Source: JACQFK01 sp964619955 (GTDB lineage: Bacteria > Planctomycetota > MHYJ01 > JACPRB01). Taken from it: 64,000 nt of DNA. This document shows, piece by piece, positions 1 to 7,867 of the stretch; position 1 is the stretch's first letter; the number at the start of each line of letters is the position of its first letter. Position numbers and translations under genes: made by a program. The stretch covers positions 124,001 through 188,000 of the forward strand of contig CAZUJF010000007.1 in assembly GCA_964619955.1 (NCBI GenBank). The letters run 5' to 3'. The notes beneath the pieces were generated by a model. It was given only the letters and a program-made list of their open reading frames with translations. It was not told the DNA's origin and made no database searches.

Positions 1-1110
1 GTCGTCGTGGGCACCCTCCGCGACCTCTCCCACCGCAAGAAGCTCGAACAGGAGATGTGGGACAAGATCGAGGAGCTCGGCTACGCCAACAGCCGCATCT
101 ACGCGCTCACGGAGAAGATCAAGCGCGTGCCCGAGCTCACGCCGCAGCTGCTGCACATCACCAACGAGGAGGAGCTGCTCGAGCGCACCGCCCAGCTGCT
201 CTGCGCCCGCGAGGGCCTGGGCTACGCCGACGTGAACTTCTACCTGCTGCGCGACGACGCCCTCGAGCTGGCCCACTCCTCGATCAAGACCAAGAAGCGC
301 GCGTTCAAGCTGTCCGCGGACCACCGGCTCGTCCGCGTCCTCATGGGCGAGGTCCCCCCGGGCATGACCCAGCGGGAGGCGGTCCTCCCCCTCAAGGGCC
401 GCGAGCGCAACCTCGGCGTCATGGAGGTCTTCTTCCATCCCAAGGAGATCGAGGTCCTCCAGGACAACGAGCGCGCCCTCAAGGGCTACCGCGACCTGCT
501 CGAGACGCTGTCGAACGTGATCGGCCTGCTCGTGGAGAACCTGCACCTCTACGACCGGGTCCGCAGGCAGTCCATCGTCGACCACCTCACGGGCGTCTAC
601 AACCGGCGCTACTTCGACGCAAAGCTCGCCGACGAGTTCAACCGCGCGGTCCGCTACGGACGCGAATTCGCCCTGGTGCTCATCGACGTCGACAAGTTCA
701 AGGAGATCAACGACAAGATGAGCTACAAGCAGGGCGACCAGGTGCTCATCGAGACGGCGCGGCTCTTCAAGACGCAGACGCGCGAGGTCGACATGGTGTG
801 CCGCTACGGCGGCGACGAGTTCGCGGTGCTGCTGCCGGAGACCGGCTACGAGAACGCCCTCTTCAAGGCGGAGCAGCTCCGGCAGGTCGTGCGGCAGGCG
901 GAGTTCAGCAACACGCAGGATCCTTCGCAGCCGCTGCGGCTCACGCTGTCCATCGGCGCGACCGCCTGGAGCGCGGACCTCAAGACGCCCGACGAGCTGC
1001 TGCGCGGCGTGGACGAGGCCGTGCACCTCGCCAAACGCTCCGGCCGCGACTGCGTGGCGGGCAAGTTCAAGGGCGCCCTCAACCTCGCCAAGCCGGACCC
1101 GAAGGGATAG
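1..1110 (+). CDS. Diguanylate cyclase (PAS end, GAF-like, GGDEF), 5' partial
   Basis: The frame is open from base 1. The first residues (VVVGTLRDLSHRKKLEQEM) look like the closing PAC segment of a PAS domain, so the true start lies upstream and the GTG at 7 is not the real start. A GAF-like sensory region follows (about residues 45-185), then a GGDEF domain (about 190-355) with an intact GGDEF signature at 808-822 and an RxxD inhibitory site (REVD) five residues before it. The family makes cyclic di-GMP from two GTP; the retained I-site predicts product inhibition. The domain order suggests a cytoplasmic sensor whose first input domains are missing from the window. The gene converges with the NHL gene across a terminator-like hairpin. 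Confidence 0.93.
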   Translation, partial: VVVGTLRDLSHRKKLEQEMWDKIEELGYANSRIYALTEKIKRVPELTPQLLHITNEEELLERTAQLLCAREGLGYADVNFYLLRDDALELAHSSIKTKKRAFKLSADHRLVRVLMGEVPPGMTQREAVLPLKGRERNLGVMEVFFHPKEIEVLQDNERALKGYRDLLETLSNVIGLLVENLHLYDRVRRQSIVDHLTGVYNRRYFDAKLADEFNRAVRYGREFALVLIDVDKFKEINDKMSYKQGDQVLIETARLFKTQTREVDMVCRYGGDEFAVLLPETGYENALFKAEQLRQVVRQAEFSNTQDPSQPLRLTLSIGATAWSADLKTPDELLRGVDEAVHLAKRSGRDCVAGKFKGALNLAKPDPKG

Positions 1111-1116
1111 GGGCCC

Positions 1117-1150
1117 CCGGCGAAAAAAACAGCCAGGCTGCTTTTGCCGG
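1117..1150. terminator. Bidirectional terminator between convergent genes
   Basis: A hairpin with CCGGC...GCCGG outer arms and a CAGCC-A-GGCTG inner stem is flanked by an A-run on the left and a T-run on the right. It sits between the ends of two convergent genes and can act on both strands. The inner AAAACAGCC/GGCTGCTTTT design recurs in variant form elsewhere in the window. Confidence 0.7.
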
Positions 1151-1163
1151 AATTAATAATGGG

Positions 1164-2075
1164 TCATTCGATCAGGCGGAGGAACTTCCCGTCCTTCGTG
1201 AAGACCTGGATCCGGTGGTTGTCGCCGTCCGCCACCCAAAGGTTGCCCTCCGCGTCGAAGCCGAGGTCCTCCGGCTGGTCGAATTCCCCCGGACCGCGCC
1301 CGCCCTTCCCGATCGTGAAGAGGAACTTTCCGTCCAGATCGAAGACCTGCACCCGGTTGGGCTTCTGGTCGGTCACGTAGACCTTCCGCTCCGGCGACAC
1401 GAGCACGCTGTCGGGCTCCTTCAGGTCGCCCCCGCCGAAGCGGAAGAGCGGCTTCCCCTCCCGCGTGTAACAGCCCACCCAGCCCGCCTTCGACATCGTC
1501 ACGTAGACCCGGTCCTCGAAGACGAACACGCCCTCGGGGTCGTGCTCGACGGCGATCTTGCGGACGTAGGCGCCGTCCTTGTTGAACACCAGCACCCGGC
1601 GGTGATCCTCGTCGGTCGCGTAGATGTCGCCGTTCGACGGATCCCGCGCGATGCCCTCGGGGTCCTCGAACTCCCCCTCCCCGTGCCCGCGCCGGCTGAT
1701 CTGGCGGACGAGCTGGAACTTCCCGTCGACGACCTTGAGCTCCAGCAGGCAGTGGTCGCCGATCGCGACGACGTGGCGGACGCCGACGGCGACGATCGAG
1801 TCGCCCCCGGTGACGCGCTCGATGCCCGGCAGCGAACTGCATTCCGCGACGGTCTTGCCCGTCTTGTCGAGCATGAAAAGCTTCGTGAGATCCTCGTCCG
1901 CGATGAAGAGGTTGCCCTCGGGATCGAGGCAGAGTCCCTCGGGATCCTGGAAGCGGCCCGTCGAAAGCGTCTTCTCCTTTTCGAGGAAGGCCTTCTTGAA
2001 GGGCTTGCGCACGAGCGCCACGATCCCGGCGAGCAGCAGCAGGATCAGGACGCCTCTCCCGAGCCGATTCTTCAT
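1164..2075 (-). CDS. Membrane-anchored NHL-repeat beta-propeller protein
   Basis: 303 residues. An N-terminal hydrophobic segment (about residues 8-22) forms a signal anchor, followed by repeated NHL-type units with the pattern DPEGLCLDPEGNLFIAD, FEDPEGIARDPSNGDIYATD and FDQPEDLGFDAEGNLWVADG, as in six-bladed propellers. The propeller would lie outside the membrane. Such domains mediate binding and no catalytic function can be assigned. A TATCAT box ends 6 bases before the ATG, which suggests a leaderless transcript. It lies next to the SMR gene on the same strand but reads from its own promoter-like sequence. Confidence 0.85.
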   Translation of the reverse strand: MKNRLGRGVLILLLLAGIVALVRKPFKKAFLEKEKTLSTGRFQDPEGLCLDPEGNLFIADEDLTKLFMLDKTGKTVAECSSLPGIERVTGGDSIVAVGVRHVVAIGDHCLLELKVVDGKFQLVRQISRRGHGEGEFEDPEGIARDPSNGDIYATDEDHRRVLVFNKDGAYVRKIAVEHDPEGVFVFEDRVYVTMSKAGWVGCYTREGKPLFRFGGGDLKEPDSVLVSPERKVYVTDQKPNRVQVFDLDGKFLFTIGKGGRGPGEFDQPEDLGFDAEGNLWVADGDNHRIQVFTKDGKFLRLIE

Positions 2076-2096
2076 CGCCGCATGATACCGAACGGC

Positions 2097-2426
2097 CTAC
2101 GCCTTGTCCGCAGAGACCGCCTTCAGGCCGACGAGGGACGCGATGAGCATCGTGAGGAAGACCAGCCGCCAGGGATTCGAGGGATCCTTGAAGACGAAGA
2201 TGCCCACGAGCGCCGTGCCCGCGGCGCCGATGCCCGTCCAGACCGCGTACGCGGTGCCCAGCGGGATGACCGCGATGGACTTGTTCAGCAGCCCGAAGCT
2301 CGCGATCGCGCAGACGGCGAACGCGATCGTATAGGGCCACTTCGAGAAGCCGTCGGAGAGCTTCATGAACGTCGTGAAGCCGATCTCGAAGCAGCCCGCG
2401 AGGCCGAGCCAGATCCAGGGGTTCAT
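2097..2426 (-). CDS. sugE: SMR-family transporter, SugE/Gdx-like
   Basis: 109 residues with four hydrophobic helices, the normal SMR length. The essential membrane-embedded glutamate is Glu14 (GLAGCFEIGFTT), and the GTAYAVWTGIGAAGTALVG signature of helix 3 is intact. The LSDGFSK loop after helix 1 and the PLGTAYAVWTG motif favour the SugE/Gdx branch (guanidinium/H+ exchange in characterised members) over EmrE-type multidrug exporters. Substrate is inferred from family resemblance only. It is a single gene, whereas some Gdx relatives occur as pairs. It lies 10 bases downstream of the nucleotidyltransferase gene and could be co-transcribed with it. No guanidine riboswitch was recognised upstream. 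Confidence 0.88.
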   Translation of the reverse strand: MNPWIWLGLAGCFEIGFTTFMKLSDGFSKWPYTIAFAVCAIASFGLLNKSIAVIPLGTAYAVWTGIGAAGTALVGIFVFKDPSNPWRLVFLTMLIASLVGLKAVSADKA

Positions 2427-2436
2427 AACAAGTCCC

Positions 2437-3147
2437 TCAAAGCAACCGGGCGACCGGAGTGCCCTCCGGCAGGAGCAGCCCCTCCTGCCGCAGGCGGCGG
2501 AGGTCCCGCACGATCCGGCGCCAATAAATCACGTCTCGCGTCTGGAGGCGGCCGATCTCCTCCAGGATCCGGGCCCGGCACCGGGCCTCGGAGGGGGCTT
2601 TCCCCAGACGCGCCAGGAATGCGGCGCGATCGGCCGCCCGGAACGAGTTGCGTGCGGCCCATCGAAGATCCGAGGGCGAAACGGCTTCCGTCCCGGCCAC
2701 CCGGGCGGCCAGATTGGAAATCACATCATAGTCCAGGAGGCGCTGGGTTTTTTTCAGCTCGACCAGGTCGGGCACGGAGACCACGGGCACGGGCCCGAGC
2801 GGACCGTCCATGTCCACCGCCCTCCGGCGGGCGTCTGCAAACGGACCCACCCGGGGCGGCACCGCCATGACGTCGAGAAAGAGCGTGTCGCCCCCTCTCG
2901 GGACGGTGAAATGAAATCCGTGGCCGAAGCGCAGGTTGCGCAGCGTCAGGGCAGGCGTGAGTTTGTAGACCCGGGCCCGCTGGGCGGCCAGCGACCGGAG
3001 GAGCCTCCTGGCGTTGGGCAGGGTGGGACGTAGCCAGATGTCCACATCCTCGGAAAACATCGCAGCCCCGTAGAGGATGGAGGCCTGGCCGCTGATGAGA
3101 AGGTACTCGACCCCGAAGCGGTCAAAGCTTCGGAAAAGTCTTCTCAT
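2437..3147 (-). CDS. Nucleotidyltransferase-fold protein (possible toxin-antitoxin component)
   Basis: 236 residues. The motif ISGQASILYGAAMFSEDVDI (about residues 18-37) matches the nucleotidyltransferase pattern in which G-x-A is followed by S-x-D-x-D, and LFLDVMA (about residues 89-95) can supply the third carboxylate. Related families include AbiEii/MNT-type toxins and DUF6036-like proteins. A glycine-serine pair typical of polymerase-beta enzymes is replaced by Gly-Gln. The start overlaps by 26 bases the end of a 57-residue ORF, indicating tight coupling. A toxin role is inference; a standalone nucleic-acid or protein nucleotidylation enzyme is equally possible. Confidence 0.72.
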   Translation of the reverse strand: MRRLFRSFDRFGVEYLLISGQASILYGAAMFSEDVDIWLRPTLPNARRLLRSLAAQRARVYKLTPALTLRNLRFGHGFHFTVPRGGDTLFLDVMAVPPRVGPFADARRRAVDMDGPLGPVPVVSVPDLVELKKTQRLLDYDVISNLAARVAGTEAVSPSDLRWAARNSFRAADRAAFLARLGKAPSEARCRARILEEIGRLQTRDVIYWRRIVRDLRRLRQEGLLLPEGTPVARLL

Positions 3148-3295
3148 CGTGGATCTTCCCGGGGTCCCGAAGGAGTTTCCTCAGTTTCCACGCGCGCTCG
3201 AGGCGCTCGAAGGGAGGGAGGGACTTCCAGTGTTCCTGATAAGGGTCCATCAGGCGATCCGCCGCGGGGGTGCGTCTGCTGCTGCGACCGGCCAT
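3122..3295 (-). CDS. Small protein coupled to the nucleotidyltransferase
   Basis: 57 residues, read in the frame ending at 3122 from the ATG at 3295. The protein is charged (LERAWKLRKLLRDPGKIHDE) with no signal peptide and could form helices. Its last 26 bases overlap the start of the nucleotidyltransferase, the typical arrangement of a small partner or antitoxin gene with a nucleotidyltransferase. No family is recognised. The reading is supported by the overlap and by lack of any other candidate gene between 3147 and the divergent ABC exporter. Confidence 0.55.
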   Translation of the reverse strand: MAGRSSRRTPAADRLMDPYQEHWKSLPPFERLERAWKLRKLLRDPGKIHDEKTFPKL

Positions 3296-3360
3296 GCCTG
3301 ATCTATACCCGAAGCTCCGCGCACCTTCAAGGTCGGGCTTCCGCCTCTGCCCTCCCGCGG

Positions 3361-3366
3361 TATAAT
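3361..3366 (+). promoter_or_regulatory. -10 box of the ABC exporter gene
   Basis: A perfect TATAAT lies 10 bases before the ATG at 3377. With the usual 6-7 base distance to the transcription start, the mRNA would begin about 3-4 bases before the start codon, so there would be practically no leader. No Shine-Dalgarno sequence is present between them. Confidence 0.5.
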
Positions 3367-3376
3367 CGGCCGCTTC

Positions 3377-5203
3377 ATGAGCGACCCCCAAGCGAAGCCC
3401 GCGAAGTTCAGCATCTGGGCTCTGACGATCCGCTTCCTCAAGCTGGGGCTGCCCTACAAGGGCCGCATCCTCGCCACCATCCTCGTCTGCCTCGTCGCCT
3501 CCGGCGCGAAAAGCGCCCAGATCTTCATCATGAAGCCGCTCATCGACAACGCCCGCGGCCTGGGCAAGGCGGCCCCCGCGGACAAGATCGCCGAGAAGGC
3601 CCCGGACTGGATCCGGCAGCTGCTCCGCCCGGCCGACTGGGACCTCAAGACCATCGCGGTGCTCGCCCTCGGCACCGCGGCGCTCATGTTCATCTTCGGC
3701 TGGCTCAAGGACTACCTCACCAACTTCCTCACCGGACGCATCCTCGCCGACCTGCGCAACAAGATCGCCCGCCACCTCCCCTTCCTCTCGCTGAAGTACC
3801 ACTACGACCGGCGCTCCGGCGACCTCGTCTCGCGCATCACCAACGACGTGGCCGTGACGGAGTCCGCCTCCAACTTCTACTTCGACGACATGATCGTCCA
3901 GCCGATCACCGCGCTCTGCGGCATCGGCCTCATCCTGCAGACGAACTGGAAGCTGGCGGCGGGCGCCTCGGTCTTCTTCATCTTCTACTTCCTCGTGCTC
4001 GGCAGGCTGGGCAAGGCCATGCGCCGCGCCCGCAAGAGGAGCCTCGAGCACCTCGGCGACATGACGGGCACCATGCTGCAGACCTTCGGCGGCATCAAGG
4101 TCGTCAAGGCCTTCAACATGGAGACCGCCCAGGCGAGGGAGTTCGAGGAGCACAACGAGAACTTCTTCAAGAAATTCATGCGGGCGATCGGGCGCAAGTC
4201 GCTCGGCGAGAACCTCTCGCAGCTCTTCATGGGCATCGCCTTCGCGATCGTGCTCGTCGGCGGCTACCAGATGCTGTCCGAGGGCGTCATGACCGCGGGC
4301 GACATGGCCGTCATGGGCGTCGCCGTCGCCATGATCAACGGCGCCGTCAAGGAGGTCGCCAAGTCGTACAACCGCCTCGTCGACGCCTCCGCCGGCTGCG
4401 AGCGCGTCTTCGAGCTGCTCGACCAGCCGCGCGAGACGGAGCACGAAAGCGGCGTGCCGCTGCCCGCCGAGGGCGCGGGCGTCGAATACCGCGACGTCAG
4501 CTTCGCGTACGACCGCGACCCCGTCCTGCAGCACGTCTCGCTCAGCGCCAAGCCCGGCCAGGTCGTCGCCGTCGTGGGCAAGACGGGCTCCGGCAAGACC
4601 ACCCTCTGCGACCTGCTCTGCCGCTTCTACGACCCCGTCGAGGGCAGCGTCGTCGTCAACGGCGTGGATCTGAAGACGGTCAAACGCTCGTCGCTCCTCG
4701 AACGCACGGCGGTGGTGACGCAGGACCCCTTCCTCTTCAACACCTCGATCGGCGAGAACATCCTCTACGGGCGCCGCGACGCGACGCCCGCCGAGGTGGA
4801 GGCCGCCGCGAAGGCCGCGCACATCCACGACTTCATCGTCTCCCTGCCCAAGGGCTACGAGACGCTGGTCGGCGAGCGGGGCGCGAAGCTCTCGGGCGGA
4901 CAGCGGCAGCGCGTCACGATCGCGCGGGCGATCCTGAGGAATCCGCTGCTGCTGATCCTGGACGAGGCGACGAGCGCGCTCGATGCGGAGAGCGAGAAGG
5001 CCGTGCAGGCGGCGCTCGACGCGCTCATCCATTCCGCGCGGCGCATCACGTTCGTGATCGCGCACCGGCTCTCCACGATCCGGGATGCGGACCAGATCCT
5101 CGTGCTCGATCAGGGCAGGCTGGTCGAGGAGGGCCGCCACGACGCGCTGCTCGCCCGCGGCGGCGTCTACGCCTCGCTCTACAACACCCAGTTCAGCGAG
5201 TAG
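3377..5203 (+). CDS. ABC exporter, MsbA-like half-transporter
   Basis: 608 residues: an N-terminal type IV transmembrane domain (about 20-330) with six predicted helices fused to an ATPase domain (about 360-608). Walker A is VVGKTGSGKTTL, the Q-loop lies in VVTQDPFLFN, the signature is LSGGQRQR, Walker B is LLILDEATSALD and the H-loop is VIAHRLSTI. All ATPase residues are intact, so a homodimer should be active. Family members flip or export lipids, lipid A, peptides or drugs; the substrate cannot be read from sequence. It is monocistronic, driven by a near-leaderless promoter, and its 3' end overlaps the convergent gene by 11 bases. Confidence 0.93.
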   Translation: MSDPQAKPAKFSIWALTIRFLKLGLPYKGRILATILVCLVASGAKSAQIFIMKPLIDNARGLGKAAPADKIAEKAPDWIRQLLRPADWDLKTIAVLALGTAALMFIFGWLKDYLTNFLTGRILADLRNKIARHLPFLSLKYHYDRRSGDLVSRITNDVAVTESASNFYFDDMIVQPITALCGIGLILQTNWKLAAGASVFFIFYFLVLGRLGKAMRRARKRSLEHLGDMTGTMLQTFGGIKVVKAFNMETAQAREFEEHNENFFKKFMRAIGRKSLGENLSQLFMGIAFAIVLVGGYQMLSEGVMTAGDMAVMGVAVAMINGAVKEVAKSYNRLVDASAGCERVFELLDQPRETEHESGVPLPAEGAGVEYRDVSFAYDRDPVLQHVSLSAKPGQVVAVVGKTGSGKTTLCDLLCRFYDPVEGSVVVNGVDLKTVKRSSLLERTAVVTQDPFLFNTSIGENILYGRRDATPAEVEAAAKAAHIHDFIVSLPKGYETLVGERGAKLSGGQRQRVTIARAILRNPLLLILDEATSALDAESEKAVQAALDALIHSARRITFVIAHRLSTIRDADQILVLDQGRLVEEGRHDALLARGGVYASLYNTQFSE

Positions 5204-5774
5204 GCCCCGGCTCGAAGCGCTTCAGGACCAGGCGGCGGTCCAGTTCCACCTTGCCGCGCTCGATCACCTTGATCGTCCGCCGGACCTCGCCGACGTCCGG
5301 GGCCAGCCAGAAGCTGAGCTCCAGCCGGGCCAGCTTTTTGTCTTCGTGGCCCACGACGTCCACCCGCATCGCCTGATACGCGCCCGCGGGGACCTTGACC
5401 TCCTCCGCACCCGCCACCGTGAATTCGAGAAAGGCTTCGTCCCCCCCTCCCGGCTTCCGCAGCGTCGCCGACCACTTCTTTCCCTGTTCGAGCGGCAGCT
5501 TCAGCCAGGAGAACGGGGTTTGCAGCTCGCGGCGGAGCTTCTCCACTCGCAACTCCCCCGGCAGTGCCCTGAGAAACATCTTCTGCAGATCGCCCGGGAA
5601 GCCTTTGTCCTCGAGGACGAAACACTCGACGTCGCCGATCTTCTCGCGGCCGCTGACGCGCTTGACCACGTCGGCCTGATCCGGCTCACCCTCGACCCCG
5701 TAGTTCCAGGTGTGGCCGTCCGCCAGCGGAAAGGAATCCTGGGCCCCCAGCAGCGCGAAGCAGAGCAGCAGCAT
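5193..5774 (-). CDS. Exported protein of unknown function
   Basis: 193 residues with a short hydrophobic N-terminus (MLLLCFALLGAQDSFPL) that looks like a signal peptide ending near Ala11. The rest is predicted beta-rich and carries the pattern ADGHTWNYGV...LEQGKKWSATLRK...VPAGAYQAMRVDVVG...LELSFWLAPDVGEVRR, resembling the outer-envelope DUF3108-like proteins whose members are common in Planctomycetota and Acidobacteriota. No catalytic motif is visible. It ends inside the last codons of the ABC exporter on the other strand. The family link is tentative. Confidence 0.75.
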   Translation of the reverse strand: MLLLCFALLGAQDSFPLADGHTWNYGVEGEPDQADVVKRVSGREKIGDVECFVLEDKGFPGDLQKMFLRALPGELRVEKLRRELQTPFSWLKLPLEQGKKWSATLRKPGGGDEAFLEFTVAGAEEVKVPAGAYQAMRVDVVGHEDKKLARLELSFWLAPDVGEVRRTIKVIERGKVELDRRLVLKRFEPGPTR

Positions 5775-5860
5775 GGCTCTAGCCTATCACGTCGCCGGCC
5801 GTCCGACGTTCCGAACGTGAGAAGCGCCCCCGGCGCGCGTATCAATAGTGCGTAATCCGG

Positions 5861-5866
5861 TATACT
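5861..5866 (+). promoter_or_regulatory. -10 box of the MacA-like efflux operon
   Basis: TATACT lies 9 bases before the ATG at 5876, with AGGAG between them. The transcript could start at or just before the ATG. Confidence 0.4.
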
Positions 5867-5875
5867 CAGGAGCCC

Positions 5876-7138
5876 ATGAAAAAGATCCTCATCGTGCTGA
5901 TCCTCGCGGGCGCCGCCGGCGGGGGCGGTTGGTGGTACTATTCGAGCGCCCACCCCGCCGACGCCAAGAAAGTCGAAAGCCGCAAGGCCAAGGTCGAACG
6001 CGGCAACCTCACCCTCATCGTCGAAGCCACCGGCGAGATCAAACCCGAGCGCGAAGTCGAGCTCAAGTCCAAGGCCTCCGGCCTCGTCATGCGCTTCAAG
6101 AAGCTGCCCGGCGACCCCGTCGAGGCCGGCGAACTCATCGCCGAGCTCGACAAACGCGTCGAGGAGCGCAACCTCGGCCTGCAGGAGGCCAACCTGCTCA
6201 CCGCCGAGGCCAACCTCGAGCTCACGCGCCTCAAATACGCCGCCGACCTGAAGACCACCGAGAGCGAACTCGCCGCGGCGCGCGAGGACGAGAAGCAGAA
6301 GCTCGCGGAACTCCGCCGCATGGAGAAGCTCTCCGGCGAACTCGTCACCGAAAGCGAGATCTCCGGCATCCGGCTCACCTCCCGCCTCGCGGAGGAGCGC
6401 AGCAAGCAGACCGAGGCCGCGCTCACGCTCACGCGCAGCCGCAAGGAGGCCGACGAGAAGCTGTCCCTCGCCGACGTCCACAAGGCCCGCGTCGCCGTCG
6501 AGGACGCGAAGGAGCGGCTCCGGGACACGGAGCTGCGCGCGCCCATCAAGGGCATCCTGCTCAAGAAACTCGTCGAGGAGGGCCAGATCGTCGCGAGCGG
6601 CGTCTCCGCCACGACCGGCGGCACCGCCATCGCGATCGTCGCCGACGTCTCGCGCCTCATGGTCGAGGCCAACGTCGACGAGACCGACATCGTGAAGGTG
6701 AAGAAGGGCCAGCCCGCCAAGATCACGCTCGTCAGCACCGCGAACGAGCCCTTCGACGGCACCGTCATGCTGCTGCTCCCCAAGGGCGAACTCGACTCCA
6801 ACGTCATGATCTTCAAGGTCCGCGTGGCCATCGCCGGGGACATCTTCGGCCGCGCCTACGCGGGCATGACCGCGTCGGTCCGCATCAAGGTGGACGAGCG
6901 CAAGGACGTGCTCACCGCCCCCAGCGCGGCGTTCCGCCTCGAGAAGGGCAAGTGGGTCGTGCAGGTGCCCGACGGGACGGGATCCAAGACCCTCCCGATC
7001 CAGAAGGGCCTGGACACCGGGGAATTCACCGAGGTGGTCAGCGGGCTCAACCTGGACGACGAGGTGCTCATCAGCTACACGCCGATTCCGGACGTGAAGG
7101 TCGGCGGCGGACGGCGCCGCGGCGGGGTGGGATTCTAG
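5876..7138 (+). CDS. Periplasmic adaptor (membrane fusion) protein, MacA-like
   Basis: 420 residues. An N-terminal membrane anchor (about 3-22) is followed by a split barrel-sandwich/lipoyl domain (KVERGNLTLIVEATGEIKPE and LRAPIKGILLKKLVEEGQIV), a coiled-coil hairpin between them (about 95-205), a beta-barrel domain and a membrane-proximal domain. In tripartite efflux systems this subunit links the inner-membrane ABC transporter to a TolC channel. It is followed after 6 bases by the ATPase and then the FtsX-like permease, so the three form a MacAB-type operon. A TolC-like protein is encoded at 30245-31777 but not in this operon. The C-terminus is a basic Gly/Arg tail (GGGRRRGG). Confidence 0.92.
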   Translation: MKKILIVLILAGAAGGGGWWYYSSAHPADAKKVESRKAKVERGNLTLIVEATGEIKPEREVELKSKASGLVMRFKKLPGDPVEAGELIAELDKRVEERNLGLQEANLLTAEANLELTRLKYAADLKTTESELAAAREDEKQKLAELRRMEKLSGELVTESEISGIRLTSRLAEERSKQTEAALTLTRSRKEADEKLSLADVHKARVAVEDAKERLRDTELRAPIKGILLKKLVEEGQIVASGVSATTGGTAIAIVADVSRLMVEANVDETDIVKVKKGQPAKITLVSTANEPFDGTVMLLLPKGELDSNVMIFKVRVAIAGDIFGRAYAGMTASVRIKVDERKDVLTAPSAAFRLEKGKWVVQVPDGTGSKTLPIQKGLDTGEFTEVVSGLNLDDEVLISYTPIPDVKVGGGRRRGGVGF

Positions 7139-7144
7139 ATCCCC

Positions 7145-7867
7145 ATGGGCGTCATCACGGCCGAGCACATCGTCAAGACCTACAAGCTGGGCGAGCTCGA
7201 GGTCCCGGTCCTCAAGGGCGTGGACCTCGAGGTGAAGGCCGGCGAATATGTCGCCCTCATGGGCCCCTCGGGCTCGGGCAAATCCACGCTCATGAACATC
7301 CTAGGCTGCCTCGACGTGCCCACCTCGGGGCGCTACATCGTCGAGGGCAAGGAGGTCAGCCACCTCACGGACGACGAGCTGGCCCTGGTCCGGGGGCGCA
7401 GCATCGGGTTCGTGTTCCAGACCTTCAACCTGCTCGCGCGCACGAGCGCGCTGGAGAACGTCGAGCTGCCGCTGCATTACCAGCGCAAGCCGGCGCGGGA
7501 CGCGGCGCTCGCGGCGCTGCAGGCCGTGGGGCTCGGCCACCGCCACGACCATCATCCGAGCCAGATGTCGGGCGGCGAGCGCCAGCGCGTCGCGATCGCG
7601 CGCGCCATCGTCACGAGTCCCGCGATCATCCTGGCGGACGAACCGACGGGCAACCTCGACACCCGGACGGGACGGGAGATCATGGAGATCTTCGAGGGCC
7701 TTTCGCAGAAGGGCGTCACGATCATCCTGGTCACGCACGACCGGCACGTCGCGCTGCACGCGCACCGCATCGTGCACCTGAGGGACGGGCGCATCGAGCG
7801 GATCGAGCCGGTGCGCGAGCCCGGCACGCCGTACACGGCCCCGGCTCCGGAGGGGGCGGCGACATGA
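7145..7867 (+). CDS. ABC transporter ATPase, MacB/LolD type
   Basis: 240 residues. Walker A GPSGSGKSTL, Q-loop VFQTFNL, signature MSGGERQRVAIARAI, Walker B IILADEPTGNLD and H-loop VTHD are all intact. The LolD/MacB-type marks NLDTRTG and FNLLARTSALENVELP are present. It energises the permease encoded immediately downstream; the stop and the next start overlap as ATGA. In enterobacterial MacB the ATPase and permease are one polypeptide; here they are separate proteins, as in many other phyla. Confidence 0.94.
   Translation: MGVITAEHIVKTYKLGELEVPVLKGVDLEVKAGEYVALMGPSGSGKSTLMNILGCLDVPTSGRYIVEGKEVSHLTDDELALVRGRSIGFVFQTFNLLARTSALENVELPLHYQRKPARDAALAALQAVGLGHRHDHHPSQMSGGERQRVAIARAIVTSPAIILADEPTGNLDTRTGREIMEIFEGLSQKGVTIILVTHDRHVALHAHRIVHLRDGRIERIEPVREPGTPYTAPAPEGAAT

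Noticed and set aside
57..2870. A 937-codon plus-strand frame running across four genes
   Set aside because: It crosses the GGDEF, NHL, SMR and nucleotidyltransferase genes out of frame and shows only low-complexity Arg/Ala sequence.
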